DNA of 64,000 nt from assembly GCF_051055405.1 (NCBI RefSeq), contig NZ_CP167068.1, forward strand, positions 1,116,001 through 1,180,000. The letters run 5' to 3'. The notes below the pieces were generated by a model. It saw only the letters and a program-made list of their open reading frames with translations. It was not told the DNA's origin and made no database searches. The position numbers were made by a program, and so were the translations under genes. The stretch is from Pseudolachnospira sp051055405. GTDB taxonomy: Bacteria; Bacillota; Clostridia; Lachnospirales; Lachnospiraceae. Positions 8,748-17,202 of the stretch are shown piece after piece; within the stretch, counting starts at the first letter, position 1, and every line of letters begins with the position of its first letter.

Positions 8748-8949
8748 TTAGCCTCTACCCTGCGCTCTATATTAATACACATCGCAAAAAATGTCGTCTT
8801 TTCGGCAACACATCTATAATTTCTGAATATTTCCATAGATCAAACAATTTTATATAATAATGATACCTTTAATTAACAAGAGCATACACGGTTAGAGCAG
8901 ACGTTACTTTTGCCAATGAAGAGTATCAAAATAGGAGGCGCGGACGGTT
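8748..8949. other. AT-rich spacer before the MntP-like gene
   Basis: About 200 bp without a gene. A TATATAATAATG stretch near 8851 may hold a -10 element, but no convincing -35 box was found. The GGGGAG-type core of a yybP-ykoY manganese riboswitch, sought here because of the gene downstream, is not visible. AGGAGG at 8934-8939 is the ribosome binding site of that gene. Confidence 0.4.
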
Positions 8950-9525
8950 ATGAATGGATGGGAGATCCTGCTGGTGTCCTTGGGGTTGTCCTTGGACGTA
9001 TGCGCGGCAATGATCTGTGAGGGAGCGGTGATCGCTCGCTGGGAAAAATGGAAAATCTTTTGCGCCGCTTCCTTGTTTACGCTTTGGCAGGTATTGGCCC
9101 TCCTGACCGGAAGCCTGATTCGTCTTTTGCCGTGGGTGTCGCAAAAATCGTCCGGCATTCAAATGGTTGGAACGGTTTTATCGATTATGATTTTTACGGC
9201 GATTGGAATTTATATGTTAAGAAAGGCTTGGAAACGGAAGCCTTTTGAAGAACGGCGGGAAAATGAAACCGATTGGAAGGCTCTTTGCTTTCTGGCGATT
9301 GTCATCAGCCTGGACGCTTTGTTTGCCGGCGTCGGCCTGGCGATCATGGACACCATTTTGTGGAAAGAGGCGCTGGCGCTGGCGATTTCCACGATTCTGG
9401 CCGCTACGCTTGGCGCGTGGGTCGGCTATCGCCTGGGAGCGGAACAAAAGGAAAAGGCCTATTTGATCGGAGGAATCTTGCTGGTTTTAGCCGGATTAGA
9501 AGCCGCTGTCAATTATTTACAATAG
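8950..9525 (+). CDS. MntP-like metal exporter
   Basis: This 191-residue membrane protein has six hydrophobic segments arranged as two repeats of three, each with the family's acidic signature: LGLSLDVCAAMI in segment 1 and ISLDALFAGVGLA in segment 4. These match the D-containing motifs of the MntP (DUF204) manganese efflux family. A basic, charged loop (KAWKRKPFEERRENE) separates the halves. The ATG follows AGGAGG by 10 nt. A radical SAM gene starts 12 bp after its stop, so the two are probably co-transcribed. The sporulation YtaF subgroup is an alternative within the same fold. Confidence 0.82.
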   Translation: MNGWEILLVSLGLSLDVCAAMICEGAVIARWEKWKIFCAASLFTLWQVLALLTGSLIRLLPWVSQKSSGIQMVGTVLSIMIFTAIGIYMLRKAWKRKPFEERRENETDWKALCFLAIVISLDALFAGVGLAIMDTILWKEALALAISTILAATLGAWVGYRLGAEQKEKAYLIGGILLVLAGLEAAVNYLQ

Positions 9526-9536
9526 GAGGAAACGCT

Positions 9537-10952
9537 ATGGGAGAACTTTCACACAAAGCCGCAAGGGGAGCGTTCGGCCTTGCCGTCGACAAGACGTTAA
9601 AGTACATGAACAAGGAGCCGGAAAACCGAGACAAGGCGTTGCTGAAGCTTGTGGATCTTTCGGAAGATTTTATGGGAGAAATCTATCAGAAAGAAAGCTA
9701 TGAAGGCGCGCGCGCCCTGATACAAAATCACGACGCGAAATGGACGAAGTATTTTTACCGTCTTTTGGATGAAATCGATCCCCATGTGATCAAAATGACC
9801 GCCTTGAATCTGGGATTTGAAGCCGCGTTTCACGGGACAAAGACGATTCGGAAGAAACGCCGGGAACACCGCTGCAATATTCCCTGGCTGATTCTTTTGG
9901 ACCCGACCAGCGCTTGCAATCTGCACTGTACCGGCTGCTGGGCCGCCGAGTATGGGCATAAACTGAATTTGACCTATGAAGAGCTGGATTCGATTATTAC
10001 TCAGGGAAAAGAACTGGGAATCTATTTTTATATGTACACTGGAGGAGAGCCTTTGATGAGGAAGGCCGATATCCTTCGTCTGTGTGAGAAACACAGCGAC
10101 TGTGCGTTCCATGCATTCACAAACGGAACCTTGGTGGATGAGGCGTTCTGCCAGGAGATGAAGCGGGTTGGCAATCTGTCGCTTAGTCTTTCCCTGGAAG
10201 GCTTTGAGGAAGCTAACGACGTCCGCCGCGGCTCAGGGATTTTTGACAAGGTATTGGCGGCCATGGACCTTTTGAAAGCCCACGGGCAAATCTTCGGTAC
10301 TTCCATTTGCTATACGCGCAATAACTTGGAAACGGTCACCAGCGACGGTTTTTTGGATTTGATTATTGAAAAAGGCTGCCGTTTTACCTGGTATTTTCAC
10401 TATATGCCAGTGGGAAATGAGGCGGCGGTAGAGTTGATGCCGACGAAAGAACAGCGGGAGTATATGTATCACCGGGTGCGGGAAATTCGCGGTATGGAAG
10501 GCGGAAAACCGATCTTTGCCATGGATTTTCAAAACGACGGCGAATTTGTCGGCGGCTGTATTGCCGGAGGGCGCAACTACTGCCATATCAACGCCAATGG
10601 AGATGTGGAACCCTGTGTATTTATCCACTACAGCAGCGCAAATATCCATGAGGTTTCTCTGCTGGAAGCGCTGAAGCAGCCATTGTTTATGGCGTATCGG
10701 GACGCCCAGCCGTTCAATGAAAATCATCTAAGGCCATGCCCGATGCTGGAAAATCCAGAGCTTTTGCAGGAGATGGTGGCCCGGACCGGGGCTCATTCGA
10801 CGGATTTGCAGTCGCCGGAAAGTGCGGAGCATCTTTGCGGAAAATGCCAGGAGTACGCAAAGGATTGGAAAGTCTGTGCGGACAAACTTTGGGCGGAGCA
10901 TCCAAAGCAGGCTGTCGGATATCAGAATTACAAGCAGGAAAATGAAGATTAA
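9537..10952 (+). CDS. Radical SAM/SPASM-type protein
   Basis: This 471-residue enzyme carries a radical SAM core after a helical N-terminal region of about 115 residues. The [4Fe-4S]-binding CxxxCxxC is C127, C131 and C134 (ACNLHCTGCW), followed by the SAM-binding YTGGEPL. The C-terminal part contains further cysteines in SPASM-like order (CIAGGRNYCHINANGDVEPC, then RPCP, then CGKCQEYAKDWKVC), which would hold auxiliary clusters. No small precursor peptide gene is adjacent, so a RiPP role is not supported; the substrate is unknown. The ATG at 9537 follows AGGAGG (9524-9529) and was chosen over an in-frame upstream start inside the mntP-like gene. Confidence 0.88.
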   Translation: MGELSHKAARGAFGLAVDKTLKYMNKEPENRDKALLKLVDLSEDFMGEIYQKESYEGARALIQNHDAKWTKYFYRLLDEIDPHVIKMTALNLGFEAAFHGTKTIRKKRREHRCNIPWLILLDPTSACNLHCTGCWAAEYGHKLNLTYEELDSIITQGKELGIYFYMYTGGEPLMRKADILRLCEKHSDCAFHAFTNGTLVDEAFCQEMKRVGNLSLSLSLEGFEEANDVRRGSGIFDKVLAAMDLLKAHGQIFGTSICYTRNNLETVTSDGFLDLIIEKGCRFTWYFHYMPVGNEAAVELMPTKEQREYMYHRVREIRGMEGGKPIFAMDFQNDGEFVGGCIAGGRNYCHINANGDVEPCVFIHYSSANIHEVSLLEALKQPLFMAYRDAQPFNENHLRPCPMLENPELLQEMVARTGAHSTDLQSPESAEHLCGKCQEYAKDWKVCADKLWAEHPKQAVGYQNYKQENED

Positions 10953-11051
10953 GATTTTGTGAATCTGCTGGCGAAACCTTCTTTTTTGTGATATGATACA
11001 TCAAAAATCTAGGCAGGCCGCCAATCGGTCTGCCTCTCTAAAGGACTTACC

Positions 11052-11621
11052 ATGGAACAGAAAAAAGAGATGACGAAGGCTCTTTTGGGCGGCGGTTTGA
11101 AAGAACTGATGGTATCCCACCCTTTCGAGAAAATCACGATTCGAATGATCACGGATAAAGCCGGGGTCATACGCCCTACCTTCTATAATTATTTTCAGGA
11201 TAAATATGAATTGTTGGAATGGGTGGTTTGTGAGGAGCTTTTACAGAAAGTAGACGAAATGCTGGGACATCAGATGGAGCGGGAGGCAATGAAGCTTCTA
11301 TTTGTCTTGATGGAGAAAGAAAAGACTTTTTACAAAAAAGCCTTTCAGGTCACAGGACAAAACTCTTTTGAAAGCATGTTGGAACTGCATTTCTGCCAAA
11401 TGCTGGAGAAACGCTTAGAGCAGGCCCATTTAAAAGAGAGAACGGACGTCCGTATTCTGAGAAAAGAGGTAGTGGCGAAATATTACGCGATCAGCGTGGT
11501 CAATATTTTGAAAGCCTGGCTGTTGGAGAGCGGCGACGCGCTTTCGGCTGAGGACGTGGCGGAAGGCTTTTATTTTATGATTTCCCACTCGATTTTTGAC
11601 GTACTGGAAAAGGAGGAGTAA
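11052..11621 (+). CDS. TetR family transcriptional regulator
   Basis: This 189-residue protein has an N-terminal TetR helix-turn-helix (residues about 8-55; FEKITIRMITDKAGVIRPTFYNYFQDKYEL, shown here only as the region) and a C-terminal all-helical ligand/dimer domain resembling that of DhaS-like regulators (TetR_C_8). It starts 100 bp after the radical SAM gene and its stop is 1 bp before the patatin-like gene, so it probably controls that gene and its own operon. Upstream are a TATGAT -10-like hexamer (10992-10997) and a 9-bp hairpin (11011-11034) that might be part of an operator or leader. Confidence 0.88.
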   Translation: MEQKKEMTKALLGGGLKELMVSHPFEKITIRMITDKAGVIRPTFYNYFQDKYELLEWVVCEELLQKVDEMLGHQMEREAMKLLFVLMEKEKTFYKKAFQVTGQNSFESMLELHFCQMLEKRLEQAHLKERTDVRILRKEVVAKYYAISVVNILKAWLLESGDALSAEDVAEGFYFMISHSIFDVLEKEE

Positions 11622-11622
11622 C

Positions 11623-12474
11623 ATGGAGCAAGCGGCCCTGGTATTGGAGGGAGGCTCCCTGCGCTGTTTGTTTACGGCGGGTGTTTTGGATGTGTTTATG
11701 GAAGGCGAGTTGGAATTTCCCTATGTGATCGGCGTGTCGGCCGGGGCGATGAGCGGCTTGAATTATATTTCTCACCAGCCGCGCCGGACGGCCCGGATCA
11801 ATATTGATTATGTCAATGACAGCCGGTATCTGGGAATGAAGAGCCTGCTTAAGACCCACAGTATATTTAACTTTGACTTCCTGTTTGGAGAACTTTCCGA
11901 GGAACTGATTCCCTTTGACGGGAACACGTTTGGGGAGTCGGAAAAGCAATTTGTAGCAGTATCCACCGACTGCGCGGCTGGGACGCCGTTGTATCATAAA
12001 AAGGGAGAGAGCGAAGATATTTTGCTTGCGGCAAGGGCCAGCAGCAGTATGCCCCTGTTGGCGCCGATGGTGCGTGTAGACGGCGCGGAATGCCTGGACG
12101 GAGGCATCACGAATCCGATTCCTTATCAAAAGGCAATGGAGGACGGTTTTCAGAAAATTGTTTTGATTTTAACCCGTCAGGAAGGATACCGGAAAAAGGC
12201 AAGTAAGGCGATGCAGGCGGTCTATCCCCGGTATTATAAAAAATACCCTCAGTTGGTAAAAGCATTACTGCAGATGGAGGAACATTATAACCGTATCCAG
12301 GAAGACATTTCTGCTTTGGAGCGGGAGGGGCGGCTTTTTGTGATTCGTCCGGAGGCGCCGGTGTCGGTATCCCGTATCGAAAAGGATACGGAGAAACTGG
12401 AGGATCTCTATACGGCAGGCCGCCGGGTCGCTTTTCGGCGGATGAACGCTCTTCAGGACTACTTAAAAGAATAG
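11623..12474 (+). CDS. Patatin-like phospholipase
   Basis: This 283-residue protein is a patatin-family serine lipase with a Ser-Asp dyad: nucleophile S39 in GVSAG, the oxyanion glycine-rich LEGGSLRCLFTAG near the N terminus, and D159 in CLDGG. It resembles bacterial YlbK/RssA-type proteins, which act on lipids or acyl esters inside the cell. There is no signal peptide. The start ATG 11623 has AGGAGG (11611-11616) at the right distance and follows the TetR gene by one base. It is followed by a strong terminator. Confidence 0.9.
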   Translation: MEQAALVLEGGSLRCLFTAGVLDVFMEGELEFPYVIGVSAGAMSGLNYISHQPRRTARINIDYVNDSRYLGMKSLLKTHSIFNFDFLFGELSEELIPFDGNTFGESEKQFVAVSTDCAAGTPLYHKKGESEDILLAARASSSMPLLAPMVRVDGAECLDGGITNPIPYQKAMEDGFQKIVLILTRQEGYRKKASKAMQAVYPRYYKKYPQLVKALLQMEEHYNRIQEDISALEREGRLFVIRPEAPVSVSRIEKDTEKLEDLYTAGRRVAFRRMNALQDYLKE

Positions 12475-12493
12475 AAACAGAACAGAAAAAATG

Positions 12494-12540
12494 GACAAGA
12501 GGATTTTTGCTGAGGGCGGCGGAAAGCCTCTTGTCTTTTT
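12494..12540 (+). terminator. Terminator of the tetR-patatin operon
   Basis: GACAAGAGG (12494-12502) pairs perfectly with CCTCTTGTC (12527-12535), followed by five Ts. Confidence 0.85.
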
Positions 12541-12559
12541 ATGGCAGTTCGGTTATAAT
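12531..12559 (+). promoter_or_regulatory. Predicted promoter of the NSS transporter operon
   Basis: TTGTCT (12531-12536) and TATAAT (12554-12559) are separated by 17 bp. The -35 hexamer lies inside the 3' arm and T run of the preceding terminator, so terminator and promoter overlap. Confidence 0.55.
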
Positions 12560-12603
12560 TTCTCTAAATGCAGAAAAAACTGCAGGAGGAGAGGAAATTT
12601 ACT

Positions 12604-13983
12604 ATGGAAAGAGAAAATTTTAAGTCACGGCTGGGATTTATTTTGATTTCCGCCGGATGTGCCATCGGTATTGGAAACGTTTGGCGTTTTCCCTTCGTAG
12701 TCGGAAACCACGGCGGCGGCTTTTTTGTTTTATTTTACCTGTTTTTCCTGATCGCGGTGGGCGTTCCTGTATTGACGATGGAATTCTCGGTGGGACGCGC
12801 GAGCCGTCAAAGCGCAGTAAAAGCTTATAAAGTGCTGGAAAAACCGGGGCAAAAGTGGCATATCCACGGCTATATTGCGATGTTTGGCAACTATGTCTTA
12901 ATGATGTTCTATACGACGGTAGCCGGGTGGATGCTGTACTATTTTTATCGTTATGTGGCGGGAGGAATCGAGCAGTTGGATGGAGACGGCGTAGGGGCGG
13001 CCTTTGGCGAGATGCTTTCTAAGCCGGGAACCATGGCCTTCTGGATGCTTCTCATCGTTCTTTTGGGATTTTTCATCTGTTCTCTGGGACTGCAAAAGGG
13101 AGTAGAACGGATCACTAAGTGGATGATGCTGGCTCTTTTGGTTCTGATTTTAGTTCTGGCTGTTCACAGCATTCTGCTTCCTGGCGGAGCGGAAGGGTTA
13201 AGTTTTTATCTCCTGCCGAACTGGAGCCGGCTGAAAGAGGCTGGCGTCTGGAATACCATCAGTGCGGCGATGAATCAGTCCTTCTTTACCTTGAGCCTTG
13301 GCATCGGAGCCATGGCGATTTTTGGCAGCTATCTGGGAAAACAAAAGAGCTTGCTTGGCGAGTCGATGAACATCGCTGCGCTGGATACTTTTGTTGCAAT
13401 TGTGGCCGGCTTGATTATTTTTCCTGCTTGCTTTACCTACGGAGTAAATCCGGACAGCGGCCCGTCTTTGATTTTTATCACCCTTCCCAATGTATTTAAT
13501 CAGATGGACGGCGGAAGGCTTTGGGGCGCTTTGTTCTTCCTATTTATGACCTTCGCCGCTTTTTCGACGATCATTGCGGTATTTGAGAACATTATGAGCT
13601 GCTGTATGGATCAGTGGCATTGGTCCAGAAAGAAAGCGGCGTTGATCAATGTGGTGGTGATCGGTCTTGCGTCGATGCCCTGCGTGCTGGGATTTAATCT
13701 CTGGAGCGGCTTTCAGCCTTTGGGAGCAGGCTCCGGCGTACTGGATTTGGAAGATTTTATCGTCAGCAACTTGTTGCTGCCGGGCGGTTCTCTGGTTTAT
13801 TTGCTGTTTTGTGTCAGCCGCTTTGGCTGGGGCTTTAAAAATTATCTGGCGGAGGCCAATACCGGCGACGGCGTCAAAGTACCGGCCTGGCTGCGCTTTT
13901 ATTTCGCTTGGATTTTGCCGATTATCATTTTCATTCTTCTTGTGCAAGGCGTCTGGGGAGTTTTAGCAAAACTGTTTGTATAA
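12604..13983 (+). CDS. Sodium-dependent (NSS family) transporter
   Basis: This 459-residue membrane protein of the neurotransmitter:sodium symporter (LeuT-like) family has eleven or twelve hydrophobic segments. The unwound TM1 motif, which binds Na+ and substrate, is visible as AGCAIGIGNVWRFPF, and PVLTMEFSVGRAS follows in TM2. Bacterial members import amino acids with sodium. It starts at ATG 12604 after GAGAGG; an in-frame ATG at 12568 lies upstream of the ribosome binding site. It shares an operon with a D-2-hydroxyacid dehydrogenase. A second NSS gene is at 43458-44858. Confidence 0.93.
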   Translation: MERENFKSRLGFILISAGCAIGIGNVWRFPFVVGNHGGGFFVLFYLFFLIAVGVPVLTMEFSVGRASRQSAVKAYKVLEKPGQKWHIHGYIAMFGNYVLMMFYTTVAGWMLYYFYRYVAGGIEQLDGDGVGAAFGEMLSKPGTMAFWMLLIVLLGFFICSLGLQKGVERITKWMMLALLVLILVLAVHSILLPGGAEGLSFYLLPNWSRLKEAGVWNTISAAMNQSFFTLSLGIGAMAIFGSYLGKQKSLLGESMNIAALDTFVAIVAGLIIFPACFTYGVNPDSGPSLIFITLPNVFNQMDGGRLWGALFFLFMTFAAFSTIIAVFENIMSCCMDQWHWSRKKAALINVVVIGLASMPCVLGFNLWSGFQPLGAGSGVLDLEDFIVSNLLLPGGSLVYLLFCVSRFGWGFKNYLAEANTGDGVKVPAWLRFYFAWILPIIIFILLVQGVWGVLAKLFV

Positions 13984-14000
13984 CGGGGAGGAAACGGGCT

Positions 14001-14951
14001 TTGGAGATTGCAGTCCTGGATGGATATTCGATGAAAGACCTGGATTGGGGGAAGTTGAAGGCGGTCGGAAACGTTCGGTTTTATGACCGCACGCCCCTGG
14101 AACTTTTGCGGGAGCGGATTGGGGAAGCAGAGATTGTCCTTACCAACAAAGTGGTTTTGGACGAGGCGATTCTTTCGCAGTGTCCATCGCTCCGTTATAT
14201 CGGCGTCACAGCCACCGGATACAATATCGTGGATGTGGAAGCCGCCCGCAAAAGAGGCATTGTGGTGACCAATGTGCCGGCTTACGGCACGGAGTCGGTC
14301 AGCCAGTTTACCATGGCGCTTCTTTTGGAGCTCTGTTATCATGTAGGGCTTCACGCGGAGAGTGTCCGGCAGGGCGAGTGGATCGCGTCTCATGATTTTT
14401 GTTACTGGAAAGCCCCGCTGTCACTGCTGACGGGGAAAACTTTAGGGATTCTTGGATATGGAAAGATCGGAAAAAGGGTCGCCGCTTTAGCCCAGGCTTT
14501 TGGCATGCATGTCCTTGTGACCACGCCCCATCCAAATCCGGATGAGGCCGAAGCAGGGATTCAATTCGCGGCTTGGGAGGAACTTCTGGCCAAGGCCGAC
14601 GTGATTTCCCTTCATTGTCCGCTGACAGAAAAAACATCCGGTATTATTTGCCGGGAGAGCATCGAAAAGATGAAGGACGGCGTTTGGATTTTGAATGTAT
14701 CCAGAGGGCCGTTGGTGGTAGAAGCGGATCTGAGAGACGCATTGTTGTCCGGAAAAGTGGCGATGGCTGCCTGCGATGTGATTGGGTCGGAGCCGATGCC
14801 GCCGGACAGTTTGCTGCGGGACGTTCCCAATCTGCTGGTTACTCCTCATATTGCCTGGGCGGCGGATGAGGCAAGAAAAAAGCTGTTGGAGATTACGATC
14901 GAGAACGTGCTGGCCTTTCTAACCGGAAATCCGGTCCATGTAGTATCTTGA
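14001..14951 (+). CDS. D-2-hydroxyacid dehydrogenase
   Basis: This 316-residue NAD(P)-dependent oxidoreductase interconverts a 2-ketoacid and the D-2-hydroxyacid. The nucleotide-binding motif is GILGYGKIGKRV; the catalytic Arg, Glu and His are in NVSRGPLV, GSEPMP and TPHIAW. It is closest in appearance to glycerate/hydroxypyruvate reductases. The start is probably TTG 14001, which has GGGGAGG (13985-13991) 9 nt upstream and begins the first beta strand LEIAVLDGY. It lies 17 bp after the NSS transporter, which hints that it reduces a ketoacid derived from the imported amino acid (inference). Confidence 0.9.
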   Translation: MEIAVLDGYSMKDLDWGKLKAVGNVRFYDRTPLELLRERIGEAEIVLTNKVVLDEAILSQCPSLRYIGVTATGYNIVDVEAARKRGIVVTNVPAYGTESVSQFTMALLLELCYHVGLHAESVRQGEWIASHDFCYWKAPLSLLTGKTLGILGYGKIGKRVAALAQAFGMHVLVTTPHPNPDEAEAGIQFAAWEELLAKADVISLHCPLTEKTSGIICRESIEKMKDGVWILNVSRGPLVVEADLRDALLSGKVAMAACDVIGSEPMPPDSLLRDVPNLLVTPHIAWAADEARKKLLEITIENVLAFLTGNPVHVVS

Positions 14952-14963
14952 TGATGTGGGGCT

Positions 14964-15186
14964 AAAAAGTCTCTGTGTGAAGAATGTGTCGGCATATTTT
15001 GTATTTGCAGGAGCATTAGTACTTCTTCGATTCCGGAAATTTGTATTATGAACAAAAATAAGACTGTTTGAGCGCAGCGAGTTTCTTATTTTTGTGAATG
15101 CTTTTTATAAATTACCGGAATCCTAGAAGTACTCGCTCCGAAACCCTACAAAATATGCCGACACATTCTTCACACAGAGACTTTTT
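14964..15186. repeat. Palindromic repeat element, copy B (223 bp, inverted)
   Basis: This is the 8527-8747 element in reverse orientation. Its outer arms form a perfect 40-bp inverted repeat (14964-15003 with 15147-15186). The arm sequence differs from copies A and C over the outer 25 bp or so, and at one position inside the conserved ATATTTTGTA boundary (GGCATATT instead of GGAATATT) both arms have changed together. The central stem CAAAAATAAGA/TCTTATTTTTG is kept. It occupies most of the gap between the dehydrogenase and gntR genes. Confidence 0.9.
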
Positions 15187-15241
15187 GTCCATTGCATTAT
15201 CTTGATAAGGGGAAAGTAAAAATGATCTGCGATGAAAATCC

Positions 15242-15292
15242 TTGACAAATACGAAAAATACCGATAGTATAATTGTATTAGTATGATAATAC
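15242..15292 (+). promoter_or_regulatory. gntR-ABC operon promoter with palindromic operator
   Basis: TTGACA (15242-15247) and TAGTAT (15265-15270) are 17 bp apart. Just downstream is the inverted repeat GTATTA-N6-TAATAC (15275-15292), placed where a bound repressor would block transcription. It is a good candidate site for the YtrA-type regulator encoded next. Confidence 0.6.
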
Positions 15293-15316
15293 ATGTGATG
15301 GGAGGAAGTAGCGCGG

Positions 15317-15688
15317 ATGGCTTGGAATTTAATTGCAGACAGGCCGATTTATCTTCAGCTGATGGAAGAAATTGAACTCCGGGTTGTGACAGGCGTTTAT
15401 GGGCCTGGAGAGAAGCTGCCCTCCGTGCGGGACTTGGCTGCTGAGGCTGCGGTCAATCCGAATACGATGCAAAGGGCTTTGGCTGAGTTGGAATCGACCG
15501 GCGTGGTAAACACCCAGAGAACCAGCGGGCGTTTTGTGACGCAGGATGCAGAGCTTTTGGAATCCTATCGGAAACGGTTAGCAGAGCAGTATATTCAGGA
15601 ATTTTTGAAGAAAGTGGAGCCGCTTGGATATCCGCCGGAAACAGTGCTGGAGATGGTGAAACAAATCAGGCAGGAGGGGAACGGATGA
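15317..15688 (+). CDS. GntR family regulator, YtrA subfamily
   Basis: This 123-residue protein has a GntR winged helix-turn-helix (about residues 10-78; IYLQLMEEIELRVVTGVYGP, LPSVRDLAAEAAVNPNTMQR) and only a short C-terminal tail, which defines the YtrA subfamily. Members repress the ABC exporter operon in which they lie. The gene overlaps the ABC ATPase gene by 4 bp (ATGA), and a palindromic site sits between its promoter and start codon, so autoregulation is likely. Confidence 0.93.
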   Translation: MAWNLIADRPIYLQLMEEIELRVVTGVYGPGEKLPSVRDLAAEAAVNPNTMQRALAELESTGVVNTQRTSGRFVTQDAELLESYRKRLAEQYIQEFLKKVEPLGYPPETVLEMVKQIRQEGNG

Positions 15689-16383
15689 CGCTGATTTTAG
15701 AATGTCGGAATCTGACAAAACAATATGGGCAAAAGACCGTCCTAAGCGGAGTAAATCTACAAATTCCAAGAGGGCGTATCGTTGGGTTGTTGGGACCCAA
15801 CGGCAGTGGCAAAACGACGCTGATTAAAATAACGACCGGACTTTTGACTCCTACTGCGGGAGAAGTTTTTATCGACGGATTTCCGGTTGGGGTACAGACA
15901 AAGAAAGTCGTATCCTACCTGCCTGAGTATACCTATCTTCCTCTTGCGATGAAGGTAAAGGACGCCTTGCACTATTTTACGGATTTTTATGAGGATTTTG
16001 ACTGGGAACGGGCCAGCATGATGCTGGAACATTTGAATATTGATCTTTCTCAGAGTATGAGAACCATGTCCAAGGGGACCAAGGAAAAGGTACAATTGGT
16101 TTTGGTGATGAGCAGAAGAGCGTCCCTTTATATTTTGGATGAGCCCATCGGCGGCGTGGACCCGGCGGCGCGGGATTATATTTTGCGGACGATTATCACA
16201 AACTTTGAGCCAAACGCCACTGTACTGATATCTACTCACCTGATCGCGGATATTGAACAGGTATTGGATGACGTGATCTTTTTGAAATATGGGCGGATTG
16301 TGGAGGCTGGCGATGCGGAATCGATTCGGCTCAAGGCTGGAAAGTCCATTGACGCTTTGTTCCGGGAGGTGTTTCGATGCTAG
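15685..16383 (+). CDS. ABC transporter ATP-binding protein (YtrB-like)
   Basis: This 232-residue ATPase has Walker A GPNGSGKTT, Walker B LYILDEPIGGVDP and a signature region of MSKGTKEK in place of the usual LSGGQ, as in other YtrB/BcrA-type drug or peptide exporters. It overlaps the gntR gene before it and the permease gene after it, so all three are translationally coupled. Confidence 0.93.
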   Translation: MTLILECRNLTKQYGQKTVLSGVNLQIPRGRIVGLLGPNGSGKTTLIKITTGLLTPTAGEVFIDGFPVGVQTKKVVSYLPEYTYLPLAMKVKDALHYFTDFYEDFDWERASMMLEHLNIDLSQSMRTMSKGTKEKVQLVLVMSRRASLYILDEPIGGVDPAARDYILRTIITNFEPNATVLISTHLIADIEQVLDDVIFLKYGRIVEAGDAESIRLKAGKSIDALFREVFRC

Positions 16384-17138
16384 GAAAGCTGTGGAAGTAT
16401 GATTGTAAGGCCACCTGGCTGTATCTGGTGCTGAGCTATGTGATTTTGGTCGGTTATACGCTGATATTGAAATTGACCGGTATTGATCTTGAGATGCCGT
16501 TTCATGTGGCGGGCGTTGTAGGGCTGATGCGAATTTTCCTCTATATAGGCTTTGTCATTGTGGCGATTGCCGTGCAGTTGTTTACCTATGTGCAGGTGAT
16601 CCGCAGGTTTTATAAAAATATGTTTTCCCATGAGGGATATCTGACCAATACTTTGCCCGTAAAGCCGTGGGAGCTCTTGGTCTCCAAGGTGTTAAGCGGA
16701 AGCTTTTGGATGATAGCGACTACCCTGGTTTTGTTGTTCTGCCTGACGATATTGGGAACGGCGCTTCCCTACGAGGCGCGCGGTTTATTGGTCGGCATTT
16801 TTCGGGATATTTGGCATAATCTGCCGGATTCTACCATTGTTCTGACTGCGATATTACTGATTGTATCGCCTTTTCAGACGATCCTGATTTACTATGCCTG
16901 TATCTGCGTAGGGCAGCTGTTTCCCAAAATGCGGATTTTGGCCGCGGTCCTTATTTATCTGGGCTATTCTTTGGTAGAAGGCGTTGTGGGGTCTCTGTTT
17001 TCTGCGCTTTTGATGGATGTGATGGATCCATATGGAACTGTAGAGTTGGTGTTTGCCACTATTTATACGTTTGTGACGATTGCGGCAGGATATTTTGTTT
17101 GTCATTGGGTGTTGACGCGTCACTTGAATTTGGAATAG
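16377..17138 (+). CDS. ABC transporter permease (ABC-2-like)
   Basis: This 253-residue protein has about six hydrophobic segments and no recognisable enzymatic motif. It overlaps the ATPase gene by 7 bp and is the membrane half of the exporter. Family assignment rests on topology and context. In similar operons the system responds to cell-envelope antibiotics; the substrate here is unknown. Confidence 0.85.
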   Translation: MLGKLWKYDCKATWLYLVLSYVILVGYTLILKLTGIDLEMPFHVAGVVGLMRIFLYIGFVIVAIAVQLFTYVQVIRRFYKNMFSHEGYLTNTLPVKPWELLVSKVLSGSFWMIATTLVLLFCLTILGTALPYEARGLLVGIFRDIWHNLPDSTIVLTAILLIVSPFQTILIYYACICVGQLFPKMRILAAVLIYLGYSLVEGVVGSLFSALLMDVMDPYGTVELVFATIYTFVTIAAGYFVCHWVLTRHLNLE

Positions 17139-17151
17139 CGAATAGGTTGTT

Positions 17152-17202
17152 TTCCTCCTGGGAATCCTGTAAAAAAGACAAGATTTCCAGGAGGAATTTT
17201 TT
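17152..17202 (+). terminator. Terminator-like hairpin that contains the arcC ribosome binding site
   Basis: TTCCTCCTGGGAA (17152-17164) pairs with TTCCAGGAGGAA (17185-17196) with one bulged G, followed by six Ts and then the arcC ATG at 17203. The 3' arm is the AGGAGG of arcC, so the same stem that could end the ABC operon would also hide the arcC ribosome binding site on a readthrough transcript. Confidence 0.75.

Noticed and set aside
8748..8949. yybP-ykoY manganese riboswitch upstream of the MntP-like gene
   Set aside because: The conserved purine-rich core sequences of that riboswitch could not be found in the spacer.
9273..9536. N-terminal extension of the radical SAM protein by 88 residues
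   Set aside because: This segment overlaps the mntP-like gene in another frame and precedes a clear AGGAGG-ATG at 9537.
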